Shown here piece by piece: positions 39,694 through 48,599 of a stretch of DNA of 57,208 bases. The translations under genes and the position numbers were made by a program. Source of the stretch: Roseburia sp. (GTDB taxonomy: Bacteria; Bacillota; Clostridia; Christensenellales; Pumilibacteraceae); the NCBI GenBank assembly GCA_023665905.1, contig JAMPDA010000009.1, forward strand, positions 1-57,208, read 5' to 3'. The notes under the pieces were generated by a model. That model searched no databases, was not told where the DNA came from, and saw only the letters and a list, made by a program, of their open reading frames with translations. Numbering within the stretch: position 1 is the first letter of the stretch; every line of letters starts with the position of its first letter.

Positions 39694-39722
39694 TTGACAA
39701 AAGCCGCGTGCGGTAGTATACT
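39694..39722 (+). promoter_or_regulatory. dnaX promoter abutting the ATG
   Basis: TTGACA (39694-39699), 17-base spacer, TATACT (39717-39722), then six bases and ATG at 39729. Confidence 0.82.
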
Positions 39723-39728
39723 GTCGTT

Positions 39729-41636
39729 ATGGCAACGCTATATAGAAAGTACAGATCGAAGCGGTTTGACGACGTTATAGGGCAAGACCCTATCGTGACC
39801 ACTTTGACGAACCAGATAAAGCTGGGCAGAGTGGGTCACGCCTATCTCTTTACCGGCAGCCGCGGTGTGGGCAAGACGACGTGCGCACGCATTTTTGCGC
39901 GCGCGGTCAACTGTCTAAACCCCGTAAACGGCAGTCCCTGCGGCGAATGTGAAGCGTGCAAGGCGCTCGCCGCCGACGGCGTTGACATAATCGAAATGGA
40001 CGCCGCGTCCAACAACGGCGTGGACGACGCGCGCGACATAAGGGAAAAGGTCAAGTATCTGCCCGTTTCGTGCAAGTACAAGGTTTATATAATAGACGAA
40101 GTGCACATGCTGACGGGCGGTGCGTTCAACGCGCTTTTAAAGACGATAGAGGAGCCGCCCGAACACGTCATTTTTATTCTCGCGACGACGGAGCCGCAAA
40201 AGCTTCCGCAGACTATTCTTTCGCGGTGCATACGCTTCGACTTTAAGCTCGTTTCGACGGAGCTGCTCGCAAAGCACATTGCGCGCATTTACGACGCCGA
40301 GGGTATAAAGTATACCGAAGAAGCGGTTGCCGAGATAGCGCGGTTGGGCGAGGGCAGTGTGCGCGACGCGCTTTCCATTGCTGACATGCTCAGCAGTGCG
40401 GCGGACGAGATAACGCCCGAGATAGTGCTTACGCTTACGGGCGCGGGCGATTCGGCGGCGGTGTGCGAGCTTTTCGACCGCACCGCGGAGCGCGATCTCG
40501 CGGCGGTGTTCGACTGTGTGGATCGGTTTGCCAAGAGCGGAAAATCGATGTCGGCGGTGTGCAGACAGCTTACCGACTACGCGCGCAACGTGCTGGTCAT
40601 CAAATCGGTAGGGCGCGACAAGGCGGTCGGCGGCGGACTTATAAACTCCGACCGCGTTTACGCGGAGCGCGCGGCGGCGTCGGCGGAGAAGTTCTCCATG
40701 GCGGACATCTCGCGCATACTCGAAAGTTTCGGCGCGGCGGAGGCAGGGATTAAGTATTCCGTCAATCCGCGAGTGTTTTTGGAAACGGAATTGGTCAAGC
40801 TTGTTTGCGGCGCGGACCGCGAGGAAAAGCTGCTGTCGAGAATAGCCGCACTTGAAAAGAACTTCGCAGTTTCTGCGGAGCAAAAAAAAAATAACCTGAC
40901 GGAAGCGGTCGGCGCGCCGTCGAAAAGCGAGCCGACGCGCGCAAATGCTAAACCGCATGTCGCAGTAGAGCAAAGTGTAGCAGAGCGGAGCGGAGATGAG
41001 CAAGGCGGAGTAGCTCAAAGCGCCGCAGAGCGGAACAGAGCCGAGCGGAACGGAGTTGAGCGGAGTAGAGCGGAACGCCGCAACGCAGAAAAAGCCGGCG
41101 TGTATGCGCCCGATATTTCGGACGTTCCGCCGCCAGAACCGCCGGAGCCCGATCCGGAGCCTCCGCCCGAAGTCGGATATTCGGAAAAACCGTCCGCGCC
41201 TGTAACTGCGCGCGCACCCGAAAAAAGCGCCGAGCGGCCCAAGAGCGGTAAAAAAACGGTCGCCGTCGCCGAGGAAGGGGAGTTCTTGCACCAAAAGGCT
41301 TCCGCCGCGAGCGGTCTGGAGCTTTTGGGCAAGATCGCAAGATATCTGCGCAAAAAGAAAACGCCTGCGGCGGCGCGCGCTTTCGATCTTTTGTCGCGTG
41401 GGGTACTGGTTAAAGAGCGCGACGACGCGGCGGCATTCGTCGCTCCCGACAGTTGTTTTCTGTCGATGTGCGAGGCGTCCGTGGTGACGGAACTCGGCGA
41501 AGCGGTCGCGGCGGCAGGCATAAAAAAGCGCGTCCGCATAGAAAAAACGGACGACGATCTGTACGCCGAGGACCTCGCTCGGGCGAGAGAACTTTTCGGT
41601 CGCGACGGCGTGACACCGCGCGGCAAACGTGCATAA
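39729..41636 (+). CDS. dnaX: DNA polymerase III subunits tau/gamma
   Basis: This is the clamp-loader ATPase. The protein is 635 residues. Walker A GSRGVGKT is at 43-50, the zinc module cysteines at 62, 71, 74 and 77, then IIDEVHML and FILATTEPQKLP with the SRC arginine finger. After the three clamp-loader domains, codon 385 begins an A10 run whose -1 frame hits TAA at once. The tau-specific part starts with a low-complexity Glu/Arg/Ser linker and a proline-rich stretch, then a C-terminal domain. There is no ribosome binding site; the promoter position predicts a leaderless mRNA. The usual followers (yaaK-recR) are absent; nadE follows. Confidence 0.96.
   Translation: MATLYRKYRSKRFDDVIGQDPIVTTLTNQIKLGRVGHAYLFTGSRGVGKTTCARIFARAVNCLNPVNGSPCGECEACKALAADGVDIIEMDAASNNGVDDARDIREKVKYLPVSCKYKVYIIDEVHMLTGGAFNALLKTIEEPPEHVIFILATTEPQKLPQTILSRCIRFDFKLVSTELLAKHIARIYDAEGIKYTEEAVAEIARLGEGSVRDALSIADMLSSAADEITPEIVLTLTGAGDSAAVCELFDRTAERDLAAVFDCVDRFAKSGKSMSAVCRQLTDYARNVLVIKSVGRDKAVGGGLINSDRVYAERAAASAEKFSMADISRILESFGAAEAGIKYSVNPRVFLETELVKLVCGADREEKLLSRIAALEKNFAVSAEQKKNNLTEAVGAPSKSEPTRANAKPHVAVEQSVAERSGDEQGGVAQSAAERNRAERNGVERSRAERRNAEKAGVYAPDISDVPPPEPPEPDPEPPPEVGYSEKPSAPVTARAPEKSAERPKSGKKTVAVAEEGEFLHQKASAASGLELLGKIARYLRKKKTPAAARAFDLLSRGVLVKERDDAAAFVAPDSCFLSMCEASVVTELGEAVAAAGIKKRVRIEKTDDDLYAEDLARARELFGRDGVTPRGKRA
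40882..40894 (+). promoter_or_regulatory. A10 slippage site in dnaX with -1 frame stop
   Basis: Ten A (40882-40891) follow GGAGC. In the normal frame they are read as part of Gln-Lys-Lys-Asn. One added A, or a -1 shift, gives Gln-Lys-Lys-Lys-TAA, the stop being at 40892-40894. The product would be about 388 residues, ending just after the conserved domains. A possible hairpin (GTCGGC with GCCGAC) lies 17 bases downstream. Confidence 0.7.
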
Positions 41637-41676
41637 CGTACATAAATCGGAGCGGAGATTTCGGAGAAACGTAATT

Positions 41677-43515
41677 ATGAAATACGGCATTGTAAAAGTC
41701 GCGGCGGCAACGCCAAAAATAAAGCTCAACGATCCAAAGCGCAACGCCGAGGCAATAGCGGCGAAGCTTTCCGAGCTCGCGGGACAGGGCGTGGAAATAG
41801 CTGTGTTTCCCGAGCTCTGCCTTTCCGGCTACACCGCCGCGGATCTGTTCTATACGACCGAACTGTTGGACGGCGTCGCCGCCGCGGTCGAGGCTGTGGC
41901 AAAGGCTACGCCAAAAAACATGATAGCGTTTTTCGGCGCGCCTATCGCCGTAGACGGTAGGCTGTACAACTGTGCGGTCGCGGCGTCCGACGGGAAATTG
42001 CTCGGCATAGTTCCAAAGACCGAACTCCCCGATTACGGCGAGTTTTACGAAAAGAGATATTTTACGCCCAACTTCGGCAAGGCGCGAATAAACGCGCGGT
42101 TCGGAGCGCCTATGGGCGACGTGCTGTTTCGGTGTGCGACGCACAACGGGCTCGTAATCGGGTGCGAGATATGCGAGGATATGTGGGCGGACGTTCCGCC
42201 GTCGGTGCACGCTTGCCGTGCCGGAGCGACGGTAATAGTCAATCTTTCGGTGTCCGACGAGGTGGTGGGCAAGGCGGAGTATCGCAGACTGCTCATCGCG
42301 AGTGCGTCCGGAAGGCAGCGCTGTGCATACATCTATGCCGACGCAGGCGAGGGCGAATCGTCCACCGACGCGGTGTATTCCGCGCACAACATAATCGCCG
42401 AGAACGGCGCAGTCATTGCGGAAAGCGAGCCGTTTTGCGCCGGCGTTGCGATCACCGATATCGATGTGGAAAGGCTCGACGCGGACAGGCGGCGCATGGG
42501 ATTGCGCCCGTCCGAAAAAGAGTATGTCGAAGTCCCGTTCTCGCTGGGCGGCGGCATATCGCTGTCGCGTGAGATTTCGAGATATCCGTTCGTGCCGAGC
42601 GCCGAGGAAGCGGACGGCAGGGCGGAGCTCATTCTCTCCATGCAGGCGCGCGGGCTCAAAACGCGCTTCGACGCGATAAATGCCAAGACGGCTGTGATAG
42701 GCGTATCGGGTGGGCTCGATTCGGCGCTTGCGCTCGTCGTCGCTTGCAGAGCGGTGGATAAGTCCGCTGTCAAAGCGGTCACAATGCCGTGCTTCGGCAC
42801 GACGGAAAAGACGCGCTCGAACGCCGAAAAGCTGTGCGCGGCGCTCGGCGTCGAACTGCAGACGATCGACCTAAAAGACACCGTAAACAGTCACTTCAAA
42901 GACATAGAACACACGGCGACGGACGTCGTGTACGAGAACGCGCAGGCGCGCATGCGCACTCTGACGCTTTTCGATATAGCCAACAAGACAGGCGGGCTCG
43001 TCGTCGGAACGGGCGACCTCAGCGAATTGGCGCTCGGCTGGGCTACGTACAACGGCGACCACATGTCGTCGTACGGCGTCAATGCGGGCGTGCCCAAAAC
43101 GCTCGTGAAGTATCTCGTGCGCTATGAGGCGAAGCGCCTCGGCGGCGCGGCGAAAGCGGCGCTCGAGCAAATACTCGGCACGGAAATTTCGCCCGAATTG
43201 CTTCCGCCCGAAAAGGGCGCGATCGCGCAAAAGACGGAAGACATACTCGGAAAATACGACCTGCACGACTTTATAATGTACTATCACTGCCGGTTCGGCT
43301 TTACGCGCGAAAAAATAGGGTTTTTGCTGCGCGCGGCATTCCCCGAAGTCAAGCAGGCGGAGATCGACGGCGCGATAAAAGTGTTTTACAAGCGGTTCTT
43401 CGCCAATCAGTTCAAGCGCTCGTGTTTGCCTGACGGCGTCAAGATAGGCTCTGTGTCGTTCTCGCCGCGGTCGGACTTCCGCATGCCGAGCGACGCCGCC
43501 GATATCGGGGAGTAA
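41677..43515 (+). CDS. nadE: glutamine-dependent NAD+ synthetase
   Basis: It makes NAD+ from deamido-NAD, using ammonia from its own glutaminase domain. The protein is 612 residues. The N-terminal nitrilase domain has its triad E46 (FPELCLSGY), K114 (VPKTELPDY) and C166 (EICEDMW). The synthetase domain has the P-loop GVSGGLDSAL and GTGDLSELALGW. The ATG at 41677 follows GGAGAAACG; 16 codons upstream overlap dnaX's end region and are not used. It follows dnaX by 40 bases, and a strong terminator follows it. Confidence 0.96.
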   Translation: MKYGIVKVAAATPKIKLNDPKRNAEAIAAKLSELAGQGVEIAVFPELCLSGYTAADLFYTTELLDGVAAAVEAVAKATPKNMIAFFGAPIAVDGRLYNCAVAASDGKLLGIVPKTELPDYGEFYEKRYFTPNFGKARINARFGAPMGDVLFRCATHNGLVIGCEICEDMWADVPPSVHACRAGATVIVNLSVSDEVVGKAEYRRLLIASASGRQRCAYIYADAGEGESSTDAVYSAHNIIAENGAVIAESEPFCAGVAITDIDVERLDADRRRMGLRPSEKEYVEVPFSLGGGISLSREISRYPFVPSAEEADGRAELILSMQARGLKTRFDAINAKTAVIGVSGGLDSALALVVACRAVDKSAVKAVTMPCFGTTEKTRSNAEKLCAALGVELQTIDLKDTVNSHFKDIEHTATDVVYENAQARMRTLTLFDIANKTGGLVVGTGDLSELALGWATYNGDHMSSYGVNAGVPKTLVKYLVRYEAKRLGGAAKAALEQILGTEISPELLPPEKGAIAQKTEDILGKYDLHDFIMYYHCRFGFTREKIGFLLRAAFPEVKQAEIDGAIKVFYKRFFANQFKRSCLPDGVKIGSVSFSPRSDFRMPSDAADIGE

Positions 43516-43531
43516 AACAGATAAAAATGTA

Positions 43532-43572
43532 AAACTCCGCCGCAAGCTAAGTCTATGCGGCGGAGTTTTTTT
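43532..43572. terminator. bidirectional terminator between nadE and LRR gene
   Basis: AAACTCCGCCGCA (43532-43544) pairs perfectly with TGCGGCGGAGTTT (43556-43568), followed by T on one side and A on the other. Confidence 0.93.
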
Positions 43573-43606
43573 ATGCCATTCGTTGTTAATTGGTTGTGCG
43601 ATCGCA

Positions 43607-45112
43607 CTACCACTCGACGACTTGGTCGTTGTTGCCGTAATGCCAATAGTTTCCGCCGCCCGACGGGTGCGTCGCCGAGTAATAATATACGGTGGCGGAA
43701 TCCAACGGGGAATCCGTGGGCACGATAGCGCTCCATTGCGCGACAGAGCCGGTGTAGTATACTTTGGATAGGTCGTTGCAGTTATGGAACGTCCATTTCG
43801 CGATACTTGTGACGGAGCTCGGAAGCGTTATGGTTGTCAAACTCCTGCAACCGCTGAATGCGCGATCCCCGATACTCGTGACCGAATTCGGTATCGTTAT
43901 GTTTGTTAAGTCGCTACAGAAGCAGAACGCTCCGTCCCCTATGCTCGTGACCGAGTTCGGTATCGTCACGTCGGTCAAATCGTTGCAGTTGATGAACGCT
44001 TCTTCACCGATGCTTGTAACGCCGTTCTCTATCGTGACGCTCTTTAAGCCGATGCAATCGGAGAACGCCGAAGTCCCTATGCTCGCGACGGAACTCGGTA
44101 TCGTCACGCTCGATAAAGCGCTGCAACCGAAGAATGTGCAATACGCGATATTCGTTACGGAGTTCGGTATCGATACGCTCGTCAAACCGCTGCAGAGGCG
44201 GAACGCGCTGTCACCTATACTCGTTACGGAGTTCGGGATCGTTACGCTCGATAGCCCTGTACAACTTGCGAATGCGCTGTATCCTATACTCGTTACGGAG
44301 TTCGGTATAGATATACTCGATAGCTCTGTGCAACCGCTGAATGCGCTATTTCCTATGCTTGTGACAGAGCTCGGTATCGATATACTTGTTAGACTGCAAC
44401 CGAAGAATGCTTCCTCCGCGATTTTGGTAACGCTGCCGTCGGTGGGTATTACGCTGTTTTTGCAACCGAGTATCAACTCTTTGTTTTCCGTGTCTATCAG
44501 GCAGTTTCCGGCGCTGTGATATTTTGCGCTTCCGCTCTGCACGGTTATGCTCGCTAAACTTCCGCACCCCAAGAATGTATGTGCGCTGAGTTCTGTAACG
44601 GCGTTAGGAAAAGTTATGCTCGTCAAACTGCTGCAACCTTGAAATCCGGATATACTTGTGACGGAGTTCGGTATCGTCACGCTTGTAAGATTGCCGCAAT
44701 CTTTAAAAGTATACAAGTCGATATATGCGACGTTATTGGGTATTATCACGCTCGTAATGTCGTAGTTGTTCTCAAATCCGTAAGCGCCTATTCCCGTCAC
44801 GGGCACACCCTCGTATGTTTCGGGAATAATGATGTCGGCGTCCGTAGCGCTCCCGATACCTCTTACGGTAGCGGTGCCTTTATACGTTATTTCTATGTTC
44901 AATCCCTGTGTTACGGGCGTGTTCGGCGCATACTTGCCGCAGACCTCGCATAAATAACCGACGAAGCTGTGATCGTGTTCGCCCATGCTGCCGAACTCGT
45001 CGTACTTTATTTCGTCGTCGGTTTTGCCGCCGCAGGCAAAAAGCAACAATGCGCAGGCGAGGGCGAGCGCGGCGGCGGAAACGATATTCCGAAGTCTTTT
45101 GAGCTTATTCAT
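43607..45112 (-). CDS. BspA-type leucine-rich-repeat lipoprotein
   Basis: This is a cell-surface lipoprotein of 501 residues. The signal peptide ends in the lipobox LFAC followed by GG. A short region with CEVCGK follows, and then a dozen or more 23-residue repeats of the type SVTSIGDSAFSGCTGLSSV, i.e. LRR_5/BspA repeats, to about residue 450. The C-terminus carries YYYSATHPSGGGNYWHY. Such proteins are usually adhesins or of unknown surface role. GGGAG precedes the ATG at 45112; 22 further codons upstream are open but start before a poorly supported signal. It has its own promoter and is divergent from the TIR-SPFH-ESCRT-like operon. Confidence 0.94.
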   Translation of the reverse strand: MNKLKRLRNIVSAAALALACALLLFACGGKTDDEIKYDEFGSMGEHDHSFVGYLCEVCGKYAPNTPVTQGLNIEITYKGTATVRGIGSATDADIIIPETYEGVPVTGIGAYGFENNYDITSVIIPNNVAYIDLYTFKDCGNLTSVTIPNSVTSISGFQGCSSLTSITFPNAVTELSAHTFLGCGSLASITVQSGSAKYHSAGNCLIDTENKELILGCKNSVIPTDGSVTKIAEEAFFGCSLTSISIPSSVTSIGNSAFSGCTELSSISIPNSVTSIGYSAFASCTGLSSVTIPNSVTSIGDSAFRLCSGLTSVSIPNSVTNIAYCTFFGCSALSSVTIPSSVASIGTSAFSDCIGLKSVTIENGVTSIGEEAFINCNDLTDVTIPNSVTSIGDGAFCFCSDLTNITIPNSVTSIGDRAFSGCRSLTTITLPSSVTSIAKWTFHNCNDLSKVYYTGSVAQWSAIVPTDSPLDSATVYYYSATHPSGGGNYWHYGNNDQVVEW

Positions 45113-45149
45113 GTTCTTTCTCCCAAACGAATGTATTATTGACAATATA

Positions 45150-45178
45150 AATATAGCATGTTTCGTATTTTTTGACAA
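45150..45178 (-). promoter_or_regulatory. promoter of the LRR lipoprotein gene
   Basis: On the minus strand: TTGTCA (45178-45173), 17-base spacer, TATATT (45155-45150). Confidence 0.7.
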
Positions 45179-45264
45179 TGATTTTCGGGGGCGAATTTTG
45201 CCTGTTCGCGTCGCGCCGAAATATCAGCGTGCGTATTTTTAATCAAATTCTAATGTGCCGCATA

Positions 45265-45293
45265 TTGTTTACTAATCTTACGGGTGGTATAAT
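45265..45293 (+). promoter_or_regulatory. promoter of the TIR/SPFH/ESCRT-like operon
   Basis: TTGTTT (45265-45270), 17-base spacer, TATAAT (45288-45293). The expected start near 45300 leaves a leader of only about 8 bases, containing TAGGAT. Confidence 0.7.
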
Positions 45294-45307
45294 GATATCG
45301 TAGGATA

Positions 45308-47758
45308 ATGGAACAAGTCAGGTGCACAAATTGCGGAAGTACCGCGATAATACCTATGGACAGCGGCGAGTTTTGCGAGTGCAAGGCGTGCGGCAGCACT
45401 TTCAGCGTGCCGCGTGCTTTGGCGTTTTCGAAAGTTCAGCTCGACCACACGCAGGACATACGCGCCTGGCGCGAGTACCTCGCAAAGCAACTGAGATTGC
45501 AACAGGAAAGTTCCAAGGCGCGCGATTACGGCGGCGTCAAGCTGTTTGCGCAGAAGATACTTTCGGTGTTACCCGACGATTTTTGCGCGCGATATTACGT
45601 CGCGCTCGCGGATAAATTCGGCGGTCACGACGGCGCGTACATCGACTTTTTGAAAAACGCGGACTTTGTCGCGGTCACGCCCGACGAGCTAAAGGAAGTG
45701 GTCGATTCGGTGGTGCTGACCGCCGAGCCCAAGTATTCCGACTGTATCAAAGCGTTCGTGGCGCGCGCGTACCCCGATTCCCATGTCAATTACGACGCGG
45801 CGATCGAGCGCAATATACGGCTGTACATACAAAAACTCAAGTACGTAAAGGCGACCGACCGCGACGTCTTTATCTGCCACCGCACCGCCGAACCGGACAG
45901 GGACATAGCGGACGCTATATGCACGCGGCTGGAGGAGCGCGGACTGCGGTGCTGGATAGCGCCGCGGAATATTCTCGCCGGCTCGCAAAATTACGAGCGC
46001 GATATCCTTAAAGGCGTGGAAAACAGCAGGCTGTTCCTGCTCGTTTCCAGCTTTAAATCGATATATTCGGAAGACTGCGAAATGGAGCTCAAAGCCGCTG
46101 TGCTCGACGGCAAAGCGCTCTACAGCTATCGCATAGACGACACCCCGTATGACGGCGCTTTCGAAAAGGCGCTTTCGGACGTGCAGTGGCTGGACGCGTC
46201 CGACGATCCGTACGCGCATCTCGAGCAGCTCGTTATAGACGTAAAGGGCATACTCGCGCGCGACGAGCGCGAAAAAGCCGCGCTCGAGGAAAAGCGCCTT
46301 GCCGCGCGCGAAATGGAACGCGTCCGCGCCGAGGAGCTTCGCAGTGCGGAAAAAGAGCGCCTCGAAAGGTTAGAAAAGATCGTGTCGCGCGGAGTTGCCG
46401 CCGCCGCGCCGGCGTATACGTACCGCTCGCGGCTTAAGCGCGCCGAGATAGAGATAAATTCGGAAAACTACGACCGCGCGCTTAAAATAATCGACGAGGT
46501 GTTGGACGCCGATCCCGAGTGCCCGCTCGCTTGGTGGTTGCTTGTGCTCTGCGATTATCACGCGCCGTCGGACGAAGCGCTCATCGCCTCGCGCCGAGAT
46601 TTTACGGCGGATCGGAATTTCAAAAACGCGGAGCGCTTTGCGGAGCTCGACGCCGCGTTCTTCCGCAGGTTCGACGGGATAGTGGCGGCGTACGAGGCAA
46701 AGACTGTAAAAGAGATGGACGGCATACTGAACGTTGCGGAAAAGCGTTTCGCCGCGGAAGACTACGGCGGAATGGCGGACGCGCTTTCGGAGTGCGAAAA
46801 ATACCTGCCGACAGACGGCGACAACAGACTGTCGCGGCGGTTTCCCGACATGCTGAGCAAATATTGGTGGCTCAGGCTGTGGGCGTCGTACGGTCAAACC
46901 CCGCTCGTCTGCGTGGAGGACATCACGCGCGAAACGGCGTACGAAAATGCCGTTCGATACGCTTCGCCCATGCAGAACGCGGAATATGAAAAGACGCGCG
47001 AAACGGTGTCCAAGAACGCGCAGTTGTTTTTGCGCGAGCGCAGTAAGAACCGCGCCAACGACGGCAAGCTTTTCGACTATCTTTTGGACAACAAAAACAT
47101 ATTGCCGCCCGACGTATACAACCACTATTCGTCGCTGCTGTATTATCGCAAAATGCTCACAAAGCTCAATATGACCGAAGCGGCGTTGCGCGTGTCCACC
47201 GTGGACATATCGACCAACGAGTATTTTATGCTTGCGCAGGCGCTTGCGACGGACGAGCAGAAAAGCGAATACGACGAGCTTTTGCGCGTGCTCGAAAGCA
47301 ATCGCAGCGCCAAGCTGGAGCGCGAACGCGCCAAAAAGGACGGCGAAATAAAGCGCGCCGAGCGCGAAAAAATGCGCAAAGAAGTGCGCTCGCGCAATAT
47401 CTGTACCGTGTATGCGTTGTCGTTTGTCGCGTCCTACGTACTGCTCATAATCGGGTTTATCATGTTGGTGAGCGATCATTCGTCGGGCGTATACCTTGTA
47501 TTGTCCACGGTGTTGCGCGTCGTCGGCGGCGTTGCGGCGTACAAGAGCGGCAAGAAGATAGCGGTGGCGTCGCTTACTCTCGACATAATGGTCAACGTGT
47601 TGTCGATATTTTTGGGCTTCGGCGTCGGGTTGCTGTCTTTTGTGACGGAGTACGGCGAAGGGAGCACAGCGCTCATAGTTTTGAGTATAATCGCCCTTAT
47701 CTTCGAGGGCATCGTGCTCGACAAATGCAAAAAATCAAGAGGAGACGATAATGGCTGA
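45308..47758 (+). CDS. zinc-ribbon / TIR domain / coiled-coil membrane protein
   Basis: This is an 816-residue protein. A zinc ribbon (C6, C9, C25, C28) is followed by a helical region, then a TIR domain at about 185-285 (DVFICHRTAEPDRDIAD, RGLRCWIAPRNILAG). The TIR glutamate is E260 in S-E-D-C-E-M-E-L, the position used by NAD-cleaving TIRs. A charged coiled coil (315-360), a helical TPR-like part (375-660) and a second basic coil lead to four membrane segments between about 697 and 803. TIR domains cleave NAD+ or act as adaptors; which applies here is not shown. It is first in a five-gene operon and overlaps the SPFH gene by eight bases. Confidence 0.9.
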   Translation: MEQVRCTNCGSTAIIPMDSGEFCECKACGSTFSVPRALAFSKVQLDHTQDIRAWREYLAKQLRLQQESSKARDYGGVKLFAQKILSVLPDDFCARYYVALADKFGGHDGAYIDFLKNADFVAVTPDELKEVVDSVVLTAEPKYSDCIKAFVARAYPDSHVNYDAAIERNIRLYIQKLKYVKATDRDVFICHRTAEPDRDIADAICTRLEERGLRCWIAPRNILAGSQNYERDILKGVENSRLFLLVSSFKSIYSEDCEMELKAAVLDGKALYSYRIDDTPYDGAFEKALSDVQWLDASDDPYAHLEQLVIDVKGILARDEREKAALEEKRLAAREMERVRAEELRSAEKERLERLEKIVSRGVAAAAPAYTYRSRLKRAEIEINSENYDRALKIIDEVLDADPECPLAWWLLVLCDYHAPSDEALIASRRDFTADRNFKNAERFAELDAAFFRRFDGIVAAYEAKTVKEMDGILNVAEKRFAAEDYGGMADALSECEKYLPTDGDNRLSRRFPDMLSKYWWLRLWASYGQTPLVCVEDITRETAYENAVRYASPMQNAEYEKTRETVSKNAQLFLRERSKNRANDGKLFDYLLDNKNILPPDVYNHYSSLLYYRKMLTKLNMTEAALRVSTVDISTNEYFMLAQALATDEQKSEYDELLRVLESNRSAKLERERAKKDGEIKRAEREKMRKEVRSRNICTVYALSFVASYVLLIIGFIMLVSDHSSGVYLVLSTVLRVVGGVAAYKSGKKIAVASLTLDIMVNVLSIFLGFGVGLLSFVTEYGEGSTALIVLSIIALIFEGIVLDKCKKSRGDDNG

Positions 47759-48587
47759 ACTTGTTAAATTTACGGGAAGCAACGACGAACTGTTTTGCCG
47801 CGAAAGCGCGGACGAGTTGCACGCTTCGGCGCAGGTGATAGTGCCCGAAACGCACACCGTTCTGCTGATAAAGGACGGGGTGGTGTCGGAAGCGCTCAGC
47901 GCCGGCAGGCATAACATTTTCGACACCGAAAACGGGCTGTTCAGACTTAAAAAGGACAGCGACGTGGCAACGGTGGATTTTGTGTTCGTGTCCAAAACGG
48001 CGAAACTTACCATGCTTTGGGGAACGGCTATGCCCATACAGACGCGCGATCCGCATACGGACGTGCCTGTGTCGATAGGGATCAACGGCGAGCTCGAGTT
48101 TCGGGTAAAAACGCCCAAGCAATTCTATTTGGAGCTTGTCGGCGCCGACAGGGAATACAGCGTGTTGCGCCTTAAAAAGCGATTGCTCCCGCGGCTCATG
48201 AGCGTCATTGAGCCGACGGCGGCAAGCGTAATGCGCGAAAACAAGATAGGCTATACCGATTTTGCGGAGAACAAGCCCTTGATAGCCGACGCGCTTAAAA
48301 ACCGCGTGAGCGAGGTTTTCGAGGCGGAATACGGGTTGGAGCTCTGCTCGTTTACGGTGAGCGGCGCCATAGTGTCCGACGCGGATATCAAGGCGGTGGA
48401 GCGGAAGCGCGACGAACTGAGCAAGGCGCGCAAGATTTGCCCGTCGTGCGGCGCGAGCGTGCCGCTGTCGGCGGCGTTCTGCGCGGAATGCGGGGAGTCG
48501 CTGTCGGCGCGGTTTTGCGCGGGTTGCGGCGCCGCCGCGGATCCGACCGCAAAATTCTGTCCGCAGTGCGGAAAAAAATTACGCTGA
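47751..48587 (+). CDS. SPFH/band-7 protein with two C-terminal zinc ribbons (YdjI-like)
   Basis: This 278-residue protein probably forms oligomeric scaffolds at the membrane. The SPFH domain spans about residues 25-215 (VPETHTVLLIKDGVV; VPVSIGINGELEFRV; FEAEYGLELCSFTVSGAIV). Two zinc ribbons close it (C230, C233, C244, C247 and C256, C259, C270, C273). This is the layout of Bacillus YdjI, a partner of the ESCRT-III relative PspA. There is no membrane segment of its own. It overlaps the TIR gene by eight bases and precedes the small MGxC gene by 12, so it is co-expressed with both. Confidence 0.9.
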   Translation: MAELVKFTGSNDELFCRESADELHASAQVIVPETHTVLLIKDGVVSEALSAGRHNIFDTENGLFRLKKDSDVATVDFVFVSKTAKLTMLWGTAMPIQTRDPHTDVPVSIGINGELEFRVKTPKQFYLELVGADREYSVLRLKKRLLPRLMSVIEPTAASVMRENKIGYTDFAENKPLIADALKNRVSEVFEAEYGLELCSFTVSGAIVSDADIKAVERKRDELSKARKICPSCGASVPLSAAFCAECGESLSARFCAGCGAAADPTAKFCPQCGKKLR

Positions 48588-48599
48588 AAGGAGGCGGAT

